The position numbers were made by a program, and so were the translations under genes. DNA of 64,000 nucleotides. Origin: Gordonia sp. SID5947. Lineage in GTDB: Bacteria > Actinomycetota > Actinomycetes > Mycobacteriales > Mycobacteriaceae. Below are positions 43,278 to 52,003 of this stretch, piece after piece; the first letter of the stretch is position 1, and the number at the start of each line of letters is the position of its first letter. A model generated the notes under the pieces. It was not told where the DNA came from. It saw only the letters and a program-made list of their open reading frames with translations, and did no database searches. The stretch spans positions 4,947,470 through 5,011,469 of the forward strand of contig NZ_WWHU01000001.1 of NCBI RefSeq assembly GCF_009862785.1, read 5' to 3'.

Positions 43278-44132
43278 GTGAAGACCCTCGAGCCACCCGA
43301 ACATGTGCTCAACACGTTCGGGCTGACCGCCCACCCGCCGATCCCCATGGGTGATTCCTGGATCGGCGGATGGCGTGTGGGCGAGGTCGTGTTGTCGCTG
43401 GTCCCGGATCACGCGCGTGCGGCCTGGTCGGCATCGGTCCGGGAGTCGCTCTACGTCGAGGGGCTGCGGGTGGCGCGCCCCTTCCGCGCCACCGACGGCC
43501 GCTACGTGGTGTCGGGATGGCGTGCGGACACCTATATCGCCGGGGTGCCCGAGCCGCGCCATGACGAGGTGGTCCTGGTCGCCGACCGACTGCACGCGGC
43601 AACGGCCGAACTCGAGCGGCCGCGGTTCCTGCTGCAATCCCCGGCGCCACCGCACACCGACGTCGACGTGTTCACCGCCGCCGACCGCGCGGCCTGGGAG
43701 GACGTCCCGTTGCGCACCGCTCGTGCTGCCGCCATGGGCGAGCCGACGTCCGAAGACGGTGTGGCGAGCGTCCAGATGTTGAAAACTCTTGCCACGCTTC
43801 GCAAGAATGTCGATCTGCAATCGCAGGTGGTGCACGGCGACCTCTTCGGCACGGTGCTGTTCGCCGGTGCCGCCGCCCCGGGCATCACCGACATCGTCCC
43901 GTACTGGCGCCCGGCTCCGTGGGCCGCCGCAGTCGTCGTCGTCGACTCGCTCGCGTGGGGCGGCGCAGACGACGATCTGGTGCATCGCTGGGCAGATCAG
44001 CCCGAATGGCCGCAGATGATGCTCCGCGCGACCATGTTCCGACTGGCCGTGCACGCGTTACATCCGCGGGCGACCGCAGGCGCCCTCCCCGGTCTGCAGC
44101 GTGTCGTCGACCTCGTCCGACTGCTGCTCTAG
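43278..44132 (+). CDS. TIGR02569-family protein (Rv3205c-like)
   Basis: A 284-residue actinobacterial protein starting at GTG 43278 (KTLEPPEHVLNTFGL). It has features of an aminoglycoside phosphotransferase-like fold: VVHGDLFGTVLF resembles the catalytic HGDLxxxN loop, and DIVPYWRPAPWAAAVVVVD the following strand. Asn is replaced, so kinase activity is doubtful. An upstream ATG at 43188 gives 30 extra residues of low similarity. It holds the place of Rv3205c, but here the moeZ and ATL neighbours are pushed away by inserted genes on both sides. Confidence 0.82.
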   Translation: MKTLEPPEHVLNTFGLTAHPPIPMGDSWIGGWRVGEVVLSLVPDHARAAWSASVRESLYVEGLRVARPFRATDGRYVVSGWRADTYIAGVPEPRHDEVVLVADRLHAATAELERPRFLLQSPAPPHTDVDVFTAADRAAWEDVPLRTARAAAMGEPTSEDGVASVQMLKTLATLRKNVDLQSQVVHGDLFGTVLFAGAAAPGITDIVPYWRPAPWAAAVVVVDSLAWGGADDDLVHRWADQPEWPQMMLRATMFRLAVHALHPRATAGALPGLQRVVDLVRLLL

Positions 44133-44198
44133 GTGGATCTTCGCAGGTAGGGGCTCTGCGGAGCGTCTCACAGCACACGCGCCACAAAGTGAGCACAA

Positions 44199-44216
44199 CG
44201 TGACTCTTCGGTCACG
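44199..44216. promoter_or_regulatory. GlnR-like palindrome upstream of narK
   Basis: CGTGAC-TCTTCG-GTCACG is a perfect inverted repeat with a 6-base spacer. Read as two pentamers it is GTGAC-N6-GTCAC, compatible with the actinobacterial GlnR box (GTnAC-N6-GnAAC and variants). It lies 97 bp before the narK start. GlnR control of nitrate/nitrite assimilation genes is established in several actinobacteria. Confidence 0.55.
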
Positions 44217-44312
44217 CGAGGGAAAGTCCCGGCAACACGGGCTCTCTAACTTGGGATCCAATCGTCCGACAATGTCGTCGGCCAACCACCAGCTCACACG
44301 ATTGGATGGCCC

Positions 44313-45788
44313 ATGCCTGTATCCGTCTCCGCGTTGCGGAGCGCGCTGACACGCGATCACACGATCACCGACTGGGACCCCGAGGACCGAGAGGCCTGGG
44401 ACGGCGGCAACGCGGCGGTCGCCAAGCGCAACCTGGTCTGGTCGGTGATCTGCGAACACGTCGGCTTCTCGATCTGGTCGCTGTTCTCGGTGATGGCCCT
44501 CTTCATGGGCCCGGAGTACGGCATCAGCCTCGATCAGAAGTTCGTGATCGCTGCGACGGCCACTTTCGTGGGTTCGTGCCTGCGAATTCCCTATACCCAG
44601 GCCACTGCTCGCTTCGGTGGTCGCAACTGGGCGATCTTCAGTGCGATCGTGCTACTCGTCCCCACCGGTCTCACGATGATGCTGATGATGAACCCCGGCG
44701 AGTTCGGGTACGGCTGGTTCCTTGCCGTCGCGGCACTGACCGGCTTCGGTGGCGGCAACTTCGCCTCGTCGATGACCAACATCAACGCCTTCTATCCTCA
44801 GCGGCTCAAAGGGTGGGCCCTCGGTCTCAACGCGGGTGGCGGCAACATCGGTGTCCCCGTCATCCAGCTGGTCGGCCTGCTGGTGATCTGGCTCGCCTCT
44901 GATCAGCCCGAGATGGTCTGCGCCGTCTACCTTGTGGCACTGGCATTCGCCGGTGTCGGCGCGGCGATCTACATGGACAATCTCGATCACCAGACGTCGA
45001 GTGGCCGCGCAATGCTGGACTGCCTCAAGCACCGCGACACCTGGCTGATCTGCTTCCTCTACATCGGGACGTTCGGTTCGTTCATCGGATTCGGGTTCGC
45101 GTTCAGTCAGGTTCTCAACATCAGCTTCACCTCCGCGGGCGCCGCCAAGCCGGCTCTCGCCGCCGCGCAGATCGCCTGGATCGGCCCGTTGCTCGGATCG
45201 TTGTCCCGGCCGTACGGCGGAAAGCTGGCCGACCGGGTCGGCGGCGGCAAGGTGACCATGTACAGCTTTGTCGCGATGACGTTCTCGGCTGCGATTCTCG
45301 TGGTCGCCGGATCTGTCGCGGACGCGAACGGCAAGGTCATCAGCGGCGGAGTGCTCGCGGCGTTCATCGTCGGATTCATCCTGCTGTTCCTGATCTCCGG
45401 GGTCGCGAACGGTTCGGTGTACAAGATCATCCCGACAATCTGGGAACACAAGTCGCAGAACCTCACCAGCCTCAACGCGAACGGCAAGGCGAAATGGTCA
45501 CGCGGCATGTCGGGAGCGCTGATCGGGATCGCCGGTGCCGCAGGCGGACTGGGCGGCGTCGGGATCAACCTGGTCCTGCGGGCGAGCTACAAGTCGAATC
45601 AGTCGGCGACCGTGGCCTTCTGGATCTTCATGGGCTTCTACGTGGTCGCCGGTCTCATCACCTGGTGGTTCTACGCCCGTCGCCCGATCGTCGCCGGCGT
45701 CACCACCGATCTGCAGGTGGCAGAACCCGGCGGCACGTCCCACCAATCGACCACGGACCCCGGGTCCACCGACAAGGCGATGGCCTGA
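44313..45788 (+). CDS. narK: Nitrate/nitrite transporter (NNP-family MFS)
   Basis: A 491-residue, twelve-helix NarK-type permease. The two nitrate signatures are in helices 5 and 11: GGGNFASSMTNINAFYPQR, and the stretch GAAGGLGGVGINLVLR. It should import nitrate or nitrite, or exchange them. It is the first gene of the narK-nirB-nirD-hemD-cbiX operon, with only 43 bp to nirB. No nitrate reductase gene is present, so the operon as seen handles nitrite. Confidence 0.93.
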   Translation: MPVSVSALRSALTRDHTITDWDPEDREAWDGGNAAVAKRNLVWSVICEHVGFSIWSLFSVMALFMGPEYGISLDQKFVIAATATFVGSCLRIPYTQATARFGGRNWAIFSAIVLLVPTGLTMMLMMNPGEFGYGWFLAVAALTGFGGGNFASSMTNINAFYPQRLKGWALGLNAGGGNIGVPVIQLVGLLVIWLASDQPEMVCAVYLVALAFAGVGAAIYMDNLDHQTSSGRAMLDCLKHRDTWLICFLYIGTFGSFIGFGFAFSQVLNISFTSAGAAKPALAAAQIAWIGPLLGSLSRPYGGKLADRVGGGKVTMYSFVAMTFSAAILVVAGSVADANGKVISGGVLAAFIVGFILLFLISGVANGSVYKIIPTIWEHKSQNLTSLNANGKAKWSRGMSGALIGIAGAAGGLGGVGINLVLRASYKSNQSATVAFWIFMGFYVVAGLITWWFYARRPIVAGVTTDLQVAEPGGTSHQSTTDPGSTDKAMA

Positions 45789-45831
45789 CCGCGAGTCGGG
45801 TTCTCGAAGCCGAACATCAAGGGAGTTACCA

Positions 45832-48405
45832 GTGACCAGCGAATCCAGGACAGTCGTCGTGGTAGGCCACGGCATGGTCGGTCACCGCTTCGTGCAGACG
45901 CTGCGTGACCGCGACGCCGAGGGCACGTGGCGTGTCGAGGTGGTCTGCGAAGAGCAGGATCCGGCCTACGACCGTGTCGGGTTGTCCTCGTATGTGGGCT
46001 CGTGGCAGCGTGATTCGCTGGCGCTGGAGGGGAACGCATACGACGACGACGATCTGGTCGTCACCCATCTCGGCGAGGCGGTCACCGACGTCGATCGCTC
46101 GGGTCGTCGGGTGGTCACCTCGAGCGGTCGCGAGATCGACTACGACGCACTGGTTCTGGCGACCGGTTCCTATGCGTTCGTGCCGCCGGTGCCCGGTCAC
46201 GACCACGAGAAGTGCTTCGTCTACCGCACGCTCGACGACCTCGACGCCATCCGGGATGCCGCCGAGGCGGCCGGCCCCGGTGCGCCGGGCGTGGTGGTGG
46301 GTGGCGGCCTGCTGGGCCTCGAGGCCGCCAACGCACTGAAATTGATGGGGATGACACCCCACGTGGTCGAGTTCGCGCCGAGACTGATGCCGATGCAGGT
46401 CGATGCCGGCGGTGGTGCCGTGCTCGAGAACCTGGTCACCGATCTGGGTCTGACCGTGCACACCGGGGTCGGCACCGCCGACATCTCCGACAGCGCGTCG
46501 GGCGGTGTGACCGTCACGCTCAGTGACGACAGCGAGATCGAGGCGGCGCTGGTCGTCTTCTCGGCGGGGGTCCGGCCGCGCGATCAACTCGCCCGCGACG
46601 CGGGCCTGGCCGTCGGTGAGCGGGGCGGCGTACTGGTGGACACGAACTGTCGAACCGACGACCCCGACGTCTACGCGATCGGCGAGGTGGCCGCGGTGGA
46701 GGGTCGGTGTTACGGGTTGGTCGCGCCGGGGTACAGCACCGCCGAGGTGGTCGCCGACCAATTGCTCGGCACGCGCAGCACCTTCCCGGGTGCCGACATG
46801 TCCACCAAGCTCAAGCTCCTCGGCGTTGACGTCGCCAGCTTCGGTGACGCCATGGCCACCACCGAGAACGCTCTCGAGATCGTCTATCACGATGCGGTGG
46901 CAGGCAGGTACGCGAAGGTGGTCGTATCCGACGACGCCACCACGCTCCTCGGCGGCATCCTGGTCGGCGATGCGTCGGCGTATGCGATGCTCAAGCCGAT
47001 GGTGGGTCGCGAGATCCCAGGAGACCCGGCCGCCCTGATCGCTCCTGCCGCCGGGCCCGGGGTCGGTATCGACGCGCTGCCCGACGATGCCGAGATCTGT
47101 TCGTGTAATGGGGTTTCCAAGGGATCGATCTGCTCGGCGATCGCGGCGGGCGCATGTGAGATAGCCGACATCAAGAAGGCGACGTGCGCCGGGACCACCT
47201 GCGGTGGGTGTCTGCCGAGCGTGAAGTCGCTGCTCGCCGCATCGGGTGTCGAGCTGTCCAAGGCGCTGTGTGAGCATTTCGGGCAGTCGCGCAGCGAGTT
47301 GTTCGAGATCGTCTCCGTCACCGGAATCCGTACGTTCTCCGAACTGGTCGAGCGGTACGGGACGGGTCAGGGATGCGAGATCTGCAAGCCGACGGTCGCC
47401 TCGATCCTGGCGTCCACGTCCAGCGATCACATTCTCGACGGGGAGCAGGCCGCTCTGCAGGACACCAACGACCACTTCCTCGCGAACATGCAGAAGAACG
47501 GGTCGTACTCGGTGGTGCCGCGGATGCCGGGTGGGGAGGTCACCCCCGAACAGCTCATCGTGATCGGTGAGATCGCCCGCGACTTCGGTCTGTACACCAA
47601 GATCACCGGTGGTCAGCGGATCGACCTGTTCGGGGCGCGGGTCGATCAGTTGCCGGAGATCTGGCGCAGGCTCGTCGACGTAGGGATGGAATCGGGGCAG
47701 GCGTACGGGAAGAGTCTGCGCACCGTGAAGAGCTGCGTCGGGTCCACCTGGTGTCGGTACGGGGTACAGGACTCCGTCGGCATGGCCGTGTTCCTGGAGA
47801 ATCGCTACCGCGGACTCCGGTCGCCCCACAAACTGAAGTTCGGGGTGTCGGGCTGCGCACGCGAGTGTGCCGAGGCGCGCGGCAAGGATGTGGGCGTGAT
47901 CGCCACCGAGAACGGGTGGAATCTCTATGTCGCCGGCAACGGCGGCCAGAGCCCGAAGCACGCGCAACTCCTGGCCAGTGGAGTGGATGACCAGACCCTG
48001 GTCGCATACATTGATCGGTACCTTATGTTCTATGTCCGTACTGCCGACCGGCTGCAGCGCACCGCGCCGTGGCTGGAGTCGTTGGAGGGCGGTCTCGATC
48101 ATCTGCGTGCGGTGGTCTGTGATGACAGCCTTGGACTGGCCACCGAGCTGGAGGCGGCGATGGAAGCACACGTCGCCGGGTACCGCGATGAATGGGCCGC
48201 AGTACTCGACGACGAGGAGAAACTGAAGCGCTTCGTCTCGTTCGTGAACGCGCCCGACGTGGTCGACCCGACGATCCGCTTCGCCGACGCCGATCGGAAG
48301 GTGCCGGTGCTGCTCGACATGCCTGCGATGCCGCCACGTGCGACCGGACTGCAACTCGCGGTCAATGACGTGACCGAACCCGAACGTGAAGGAGTGCCGA
48401 CGTGA
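45832..48405 (+). CDS. nirB: Assimilatory nitrite reductase [NAD(P)H] large subunit
   Basis: An 857-residue flavo-sirohaem enzyme that reduces nitrite to ammonium with six electrons from NAD(P)H. The N-terminal FAD/NAD domain starts GHGMVGHRF and has GGGLLGLEAAN. BFD-like [2Fe-2S] motifs follow (EICSCNG from residue 421, CAGTTCGGC, and CEICKP). The sirohaem/[4Fe-4S] cysteines are Cys635, Cys641 (CVGSTWC) and Cys675, Cys679 (CARECAE). The GTG start gives VTSESRTVVVVG. Its stop overlaps the nirD start. Confidence 0.96.
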   Translation: MTSESRTVVVVGHGMVGHRFVQTLRDRDAEGTWRVEVVCEEQDPAYDRVGLSSYVGSWQRDSLALEGNAYDDDDLVVTHLGEAVTDVDRSGRRVVTSSGREIDYDALVLATGSYAFVPPVPGHDHEKCFVYRTLDDLDAIRDAAEAAGPGAPGVVVGGGLLGLEAANALKLMGMTPHVVEFAPRLMPMQVDAGGGAVLENLVTDLGLTVHTGVGTADISDSASGGVTVTLSDDSEIEAALVVFSAGVRPRDQLARDAGLAVGERGGVLVDTNCRTDDPDVYAIGEVAAVEGRCYGLVAPGYSTAEVVADQLLGTRSTFPGADMSTKLKLLGVDVASFGDAMATTENALEIVYHDAVAGRYAKVVVSDDATTLLGGILVGDASAYAMLKPMVGREIPGDPAALIAPAAGPGVGIDALPDDAEICSCNGVSKGSICSAIAAGACEIADIKKATCAGTTCGGCLPSVKSLLAASGVELSKALCEHFGQSRSELFEIVSVTGIRTFSELVERYGTGQGCEICKPTVASILASTSSDHILDGEQAALQDTNDHFLANMQKNGSYSVVPRMPGGEVTPEQLIVIGEIARDFGLYTKITGGQRIDLFGARVDQLPEIWRRLVDVGMESGQAYGKSLRTVKSCVGSTWCRYGVQDSVGMAVFLENRYRGLRSPHKLKFGVSGCARECAEARGKDVGVIATENGWNLYVAGNGGQSPKHAQLLASGVDDQTLVAYIDRYLMFYVRTADRLQRTAPWLESLEGGLDHLRAVVCDDSLGLATELEAAMEAHVAGYRDEWAAVLDDEEKLKRFVSFVNAPDVVDPTIRFADADRKVPVLLDMPAMPPRATGLQLAVNDVTEPEREGVPT

Positions 48406-48821
48406 TCCTCGCTCATGAACCCGCCGAACCCGGGACCCATCCCGACGCGGTGCCCGGGCAATGGGTGCGGGCCTGTGCAGTGGCCGATCTGGCGATCGGC
48501 CGGGGTGTCGGGGTCCTCGGCCCGGGTTTCGAACAGGCCGCACTGTTCCGCGTGCCCGCGGTGGAGACCGATCGGGAGGCGGTCGTCGGCCGCACGCGGC
48601 TGTATGCGATCGGCAACATCGATCCGTTCTCCCACGCCGCGGTGCTCTCGCGCGGGGTGACCGGTGACCGTTCGGGTGAGCCGACCGTCGCGAGTCCCCT
48701 GGGCAAGCAGGTGTTCTCGTTGCGCACCGGGCTGTGCATCGACGACGAGACGACGTCGGTGGCGAGTTATGCGGTACACATCGTCGACGACATGGTCGAG
48801 GTGTTCTTTCCGCGCCGATGA
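48402..48821 (+). CDS. nirD: Nitrite reductase small subunit
   Basis: A 139-residue Rieske-fold protein without the Rieske cysteine/histidine set, as normal for NirD. GEPTVASPLGKQVFSLRTGLC and YAIGNIDPFSHAAVLSRG are the conserved loops. It stabilises NirB. The GTG start overlaps the nirB stop (GTGA), and its stop overlaps the hemD start (ATGA), showing a tightly coupled operon. Confidence 0.94.
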   Translation: MILAHEPAEPGTHPDAVPGQWVRACAVADLAIGRGVGVLGPGFEQAALFRVPAVETDREAVVGRTRLYAIGNIDPFSHAAVLSRGVTGDRSGEPTVASPLGKQVFSLRTGLCIDDETTSVASYAVHIVDDMVEVFFPRR

Positions 48822-49999
48822 GCACAAACAAGAACACCGCATCCCCTGACGACACGGAGAACCTGCCGCTGGCCGGTTTCACCATCGGCATCACCGCTGC
48901 ACGCCGGGCAGATGAGTTCGCGGCACTGTTGACTCGTCGGGGAGCCGAGATCATGGCAGCACCGACGATCCGGATCCTGCCGCTGACCGACGACACAGAG
49001 CTCGAGCGGGTGACGAGGGAGATCATCGTCGACCCGCCCGACCTCATGGTCGCCACCACTGGCATCGGGTTTCGGGGCTGGGTGGAGGCGGCCGACGGAT
49101 GGGGAAGCGCGGAGTCTCTGATCGACGCGCTCGGGAAGAGTCGCCTGATCGCCCGCGGACCCAAGGCCAAGGGTGCCATCCGCGCCGCCGGCCTGCGGGA
49201 GGAGTGGTCTCCGGAGAGCGAGTCGTCGTCGGAGGTACTCGACCGGCTGCTCGAGCAGGGCGTCGACGGGGTGCGCATCGCGGTGCAGTTGCACGGGGCG
49301 ACCACCGAGTGGGAACCGTTGCCGGATTTCTGTGCGGTGCTGCGGGCCGCCGGGGCCCACGTGCTGCCGGTGCCCGTCTACCGCTGGAACATGCATCCCG
49401 ACGTCGATCGCATCGACCGGATGGTCGGCGCCGTCACAAGGGGTGACCTCGACGCCATCACGTTCACGAGTGCGCCGGCGGCGGCCGCGATCCTCACCCG
49501 CGCCAAGGAATTGGGAAAGCTCTCGCCGTTCGTCCATGCCATGCGCACCGCCGTACCGGTGATGTGTGTGGGGTCGGTCACGGCTGGACCGCTCGAGGCC
49601 TTGCAGATCCCGACCATCTATCCGAAGCGGTTCCGCCTCGGTGCGCTGGCGCGGCTGATCACCGAAGAGCTTCCGCGACGCAGTCACAATCTGCGGATCC
49701 ACGGTCACGACACCGCCATTCGTGGTCAGGCCGTAGTCGTCGACGGCGAACTCCGCGATCTGTCGGCCACCAGCCTGAGTCTGCTCAAGGCCCTTGCGAC
49801 GGTTCCAGGTCGGGTCGTCTCGCGCCAGGAACTCCTGACGGGCCTCCCCGGTGACAGCTGCGACACGCATGCCGTCGAGGTGGCCGTCGCACGGCTACGA
49901 AACGCGTTGGGGGACCCCAAGATGATCCAGACGGTGGTGAAGCGGGGGTATCGACTCGCGGTCGATCTGGAGTACGACGGAGAGGACGATCCCGAATGA
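48818..49999 (+). CDS. Uroporphyrinogen-III synthase fused to a winged-helix DNA-binding domain
   Basis: A 393-residue two-domain protein. Residues about 15-265 form a HemD domain (GFTIGITAARRADEFAALL at the start, TFTSAPAAAAIL near 210). Residues about 290-385 form an OmpR/PhoB-type winged helix (LSATSLSLLKALATVPGRVVSR, then AVEVAVARLRNALGD). HemD makes the tetrapyrrole precursor of sirohaem, the NirB cofactor. The same fusion occurs in M. tuberculosis Rv0260c beside narK3. Whether the DNA-binding domain regulates this operon is open. ATGA overlaps join it to nirD and to cbiX. Confidence 0.92.
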   Translation: MSTNKNTASPDDTENLPLAGFTIGITAARRADEFAALLTRRGAEIMAAPTIRILPLTDDTELERVTREIIVDPPDLMVATTGIGFRGWVEAADGWGSAESLIDALGKSRLIARGPKAKGAIRAAGLREEWSPESESSSEVLDRLLEQGVDGVRIAVQLHGATTEWEPLPDFCAVLRAAGAHVLPVPVYRWNMHPDVDRIDRMVGAVTRGDLDAITFTSAPAAAAILTRAKELGKLSPFVHAMRTAVPVMCVGSVTAGPLEALQIPTIYPKRFRLGALARLITEELPRRSHNLRIHGHDTAIRGQAVVVDGELRDLSATSLSLLKALATVPGRVVSRQELLTGLPGDSCDTHAVEVAVARLRNALGDPKMIQTVVKRGYRLAVDLEYDGEDDPE

Positions 50000-50739
50000 C
50001 GCGCAGGAGCAGTGACCCGATCTTGCCTGAGGGTGATCGACTCCGCGACATCAGTCCGGTTCTGGTCGCGCATGGGACCCGAAATCCTCTCGGAGTCAAC
50101 GTGATCGCTCAGATCGCCGAGGCTGTGAGCGAGCGGATCGGCACCACCCGGACCGCCTTTGTCGACGTGCTCGGACCGACGCCCGCCGAGGTGATCGCGG
50201 ACGTCGATCGTCCCGCAGTGCTCGTCCCCGCCTTCTTGGCCTCGGGATATCACGTACGCAAGGACATCCCGCACCATGTCGCGGCAGCGGGGCGGCCGGA
50301 TACGGTGATCACCCGGGCGCTTGGACCGGACCCTGGGATCGCTGCCGTGGCGCGGCTCCGGTTGATCGAGGCGGGTTGGCGGCCGGGAGATGCCGTGGTG
50401 CTGGCTGCGGCCGGATCATCCGACGAAAGTGCTTGTGGTCAGGTTCATCTCGCGGCCCGTCAGCTGGAATCTCTCATCGGGGGGCGGGTCGAGGTCGGAT
50501 TCATCACCACCTCGTCGCCGTCGGTGCCGGAGGCGCTCGAGCGTGCCTCGCGGAACGGTCGCCGCGTGGTGATCGCAACGCATCTGCTGGCGCCCGGGCT
50601 CTTCCACGACCGGTTGCACACCTACGGTGCTGACGCCGTCGCCGATCCACTCGGCGCCGACCGTCGTATCGTCGATCTGATCGTGACCAGGATGCGGGCC
50701 GCGGTCAGCCCGTATCGCCGTCGGCAGCCGGTGCGCTGA
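49996..50739 (+). CDS. Sirohydrochlorin chelatase (CbiX/SirB family)
   Basis: A 247-residue class II chelatase with two tandem CbiX-like halves. The first catalytic His is in PVLVAHGTRNP and the second in PAFLASGYHVRKDIP. It inserts Fe2+ into sirohydrochlorin to make sirohaem, or Co2+ in the cobalamin branch; the nitrite reductase operon context favours iron. It closes the operon. The sirohaem methyltransferase/dehydrogenase is not in the window and must be elsewhere. Confidence 0.92.
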   Translation: MTRRSSDPILPEGDRLRDISPVLVAHGTRNPLGVNVIAQIAEAVSERIGTTRTAFVDVLGPTPAEVIADVDRPAVLVPAFLASGYHVRKDIPHHVAAAGRPDTVITRALGPDPGIAAVARLRLIEAGWRPGDAVVLAAAGSSDESACGQVHLAARQLESLIGGRVEVGFITTSSPSVPEALERASRNGRRVVIATHLLAPGLFHDRLHTYGADAVADPLGADRRIVDLIVTRMRAAVSPYRRRQPVR

Positions 50740-50757
50740 AGGTCCTTGTCGCGCAGT

Positions 50758-50801
50758 GGGATCTCGATACAGCCGGCTCGCCTGGCGTCTCGAGACCACC
50801 C
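50758..50801. repeat. Degenerate copy of a GC-rich intergenic element
   Basis: TGGGATCTCGATACAG followed by CCGGCTCGCC and CTCGAGACC resembles the element at the start of the window and the one after uvrD2. It fills the gap between the convergent cbiX and ATL genes, where it may help end transcription. Confidence 0.4.
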
Positions 50802-51107
50802 TCACCGGCCCGGGACGTCCCACCGACACTCCCGCAGCACAACCTTTCCGTCGCGCACCGGAACTCCCTCGCCGAGTAGGCGTTCGAGTTGTCGGCCGGC
50901 GAGATGTGCGGCAGGTCTTCCGCTCGCGGAGATCACCCGATGCCATGGCAGATCGGCCGAATCGGTCCGCATGATCCATCCGACGATCCGCGGACTGGAC
51001 AGGCCGACGGCCGCGGCGAGGTCGCCGTAGGTGGTGACCTGGCCGACCGGGATCGCGGCCACCAGGGCGCGTACCTGCTCGACCTCGTCCTCGGTGACCG
51101 ACGCCAC
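50802..51107 (-). CDS. Alkyltransferase-like protein (ATL), PWHRV active site
   Basis: A 101-residue protein with the DNA-binding domain of O6-methylguanine-DNA methyltransferases. The active-site motif PCHRV is PWHRV at 54-58, so the alkyl-accepting cysteine is Trp55. ATL proteins bind O6-alkylguanine, flip the base and flag it for nucleotide excision repair without repairing it. The HTH (YGDLAAAVGLSSPRIVGWIM) is complete. The GTG start is one base from the stop of the upstream hydrolase gene. The M. tuberculosis counterpart is Rv3204. Confidence 0.93.
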   Translation of the reverse strand: MASVTEDEVEQVRALVAAIPVGQVTTYGDLAAAVGLSSPRIVGWIMRTDSADLPWHRVISASGRPAAHLAGRQLERLLGEGVPVRDGKVVLRECRWDVPGR

Positions 51108-51108
51108 G

Positions 51109-51909
51109 TCAGGCCCGATCGAACATCGACCGAATCGTGCGCGCGGTGAGCTCGGGAGCAAGGAACGGCACCATGTGTTCACAATCGGCGTGCACGATCT
51201 CGACCGTGTCGGGACGTTGCGAAGTGCAGGCTTCGAGGAAGGCGGGTCGGACGAACGGGGGATCGACGCGATCTGCGACGACGATGGTGGTCGGCACACC
51301 GGCCGGCGGCAAGGCGGCGTCGCGGGCCATCTCGCTCCACGCCGTCGCGGCCGCCGGTGCGGACACACGCCAGCCGACCCGTCGGTCTGCGTTGTCGATG
51401 AGGTGGTCGTCGATCTCCTTGTCCAGCAGATCTTCCGGGACGTCGGACCATCCTTCTGCGCGCTTTGCCGCCTTTGCCGCCACCGCGTCCGTGTAGTCCC
51501 AGTGCTCGAGGCTGTCGGTGGCGACCTCGAGCGCCATGGCGGGGTCGAGCCCCTGGGCCGGGTCGAGCAACACCAGTCCGCGGACGGAGTCGGTGCCCAG
51601 CTGCCGGGCGAGACGCACCGCGATGGCGCCCCCGAACGAGTGCCCGACGATCACGAATGGGCGGGCGGCCACCGCGACGTACCGGTCGACCACATCGACC
51701 AGTGACGCCACATGTGCCTCGAACGACCATGGCGGCACCCAGGTGGAATGTCCGTGTCCGAGGAGATCGGGAGCAATCACACGCAGGTCGGCGAGGTGAC
51801 CGGCGGCGAGCGACTCCCAGCGTTTCCCGTGCCCGGTCAGTCCGTGGATCGCAAGGACATGCGGCGCTTCCGGCCCCTCCGGCCCGAAGACGTAGGTGGT
51901 CAACGACAT
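51109..51909 (-). CDS. Alpha/beta hydrolase (LipV/Rv3203-like)
   Basis: A 266-residue hydrolase. The nucleophile elbow is GHSFGG with Ser91, the oxyanion strand LAIHGLTGHGKRW lies at 19-31, and the catalytic His is in HADCEHMVPF near the C-terminus. No signal peptide is present. The M. tuberculosis positional equivalent is annotated as the lipase LipV, but substrates of this group vary, and esterase or epoxide hydrolase activity is possible. It is co-directional with and almost touches the ATL gene, and divergent from adnA. Confidence 0.9.
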   Translation of the reverse strand: MSLTTYVFGPEGPEAPHVLAIHGLTGHGKRWESLAAGHLADLRVIAPDLLGHGHSTWVPPWSFEAHVASLVDVVDRYVAVAARPFVIVGHSFGGAIAVRLARQLGTDSVRGLVLLDPAQGLDPAMALEVATDSLEHWDYTDAVAAKAAKRAEGWSDVPEDLLDKEIDDHLIDNADRRVGWRVSAPAAATAWSEMARDAALPPAGVPTTIVVADRVDPPFVRPAFLEACTSQRPDTVEIVHADCEHMVPFLAPELTARTIRSMFDRA

Positions 51910-52003
51910 GGCTGCCATCCTGCCGCATCTCTGGTGGGCCGTCGCCTGGGGATCGCGGGGTCGTGGCAGAACCGTTGTCGTTGTCGCGTGATTCCATAGG
52001 GGC

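Noticed and set aside
43119-44054. N-terminal extension of the ECF41 sigma gene by 312 residues
   Set aside because: The extension runs antisense across the TIGR02569 gene. A normal GTG start at 43118 directly precedes sigma region 2.
45826-49305. A 1159-codon open frame on the minus strand across nirB, nirD and hemD
   Set aside because: Long antisense frames are common in GC-rich DNA. The plus strand carries complete enzyme motifs and coupled starts, and the antisense product has no recognisable fold.
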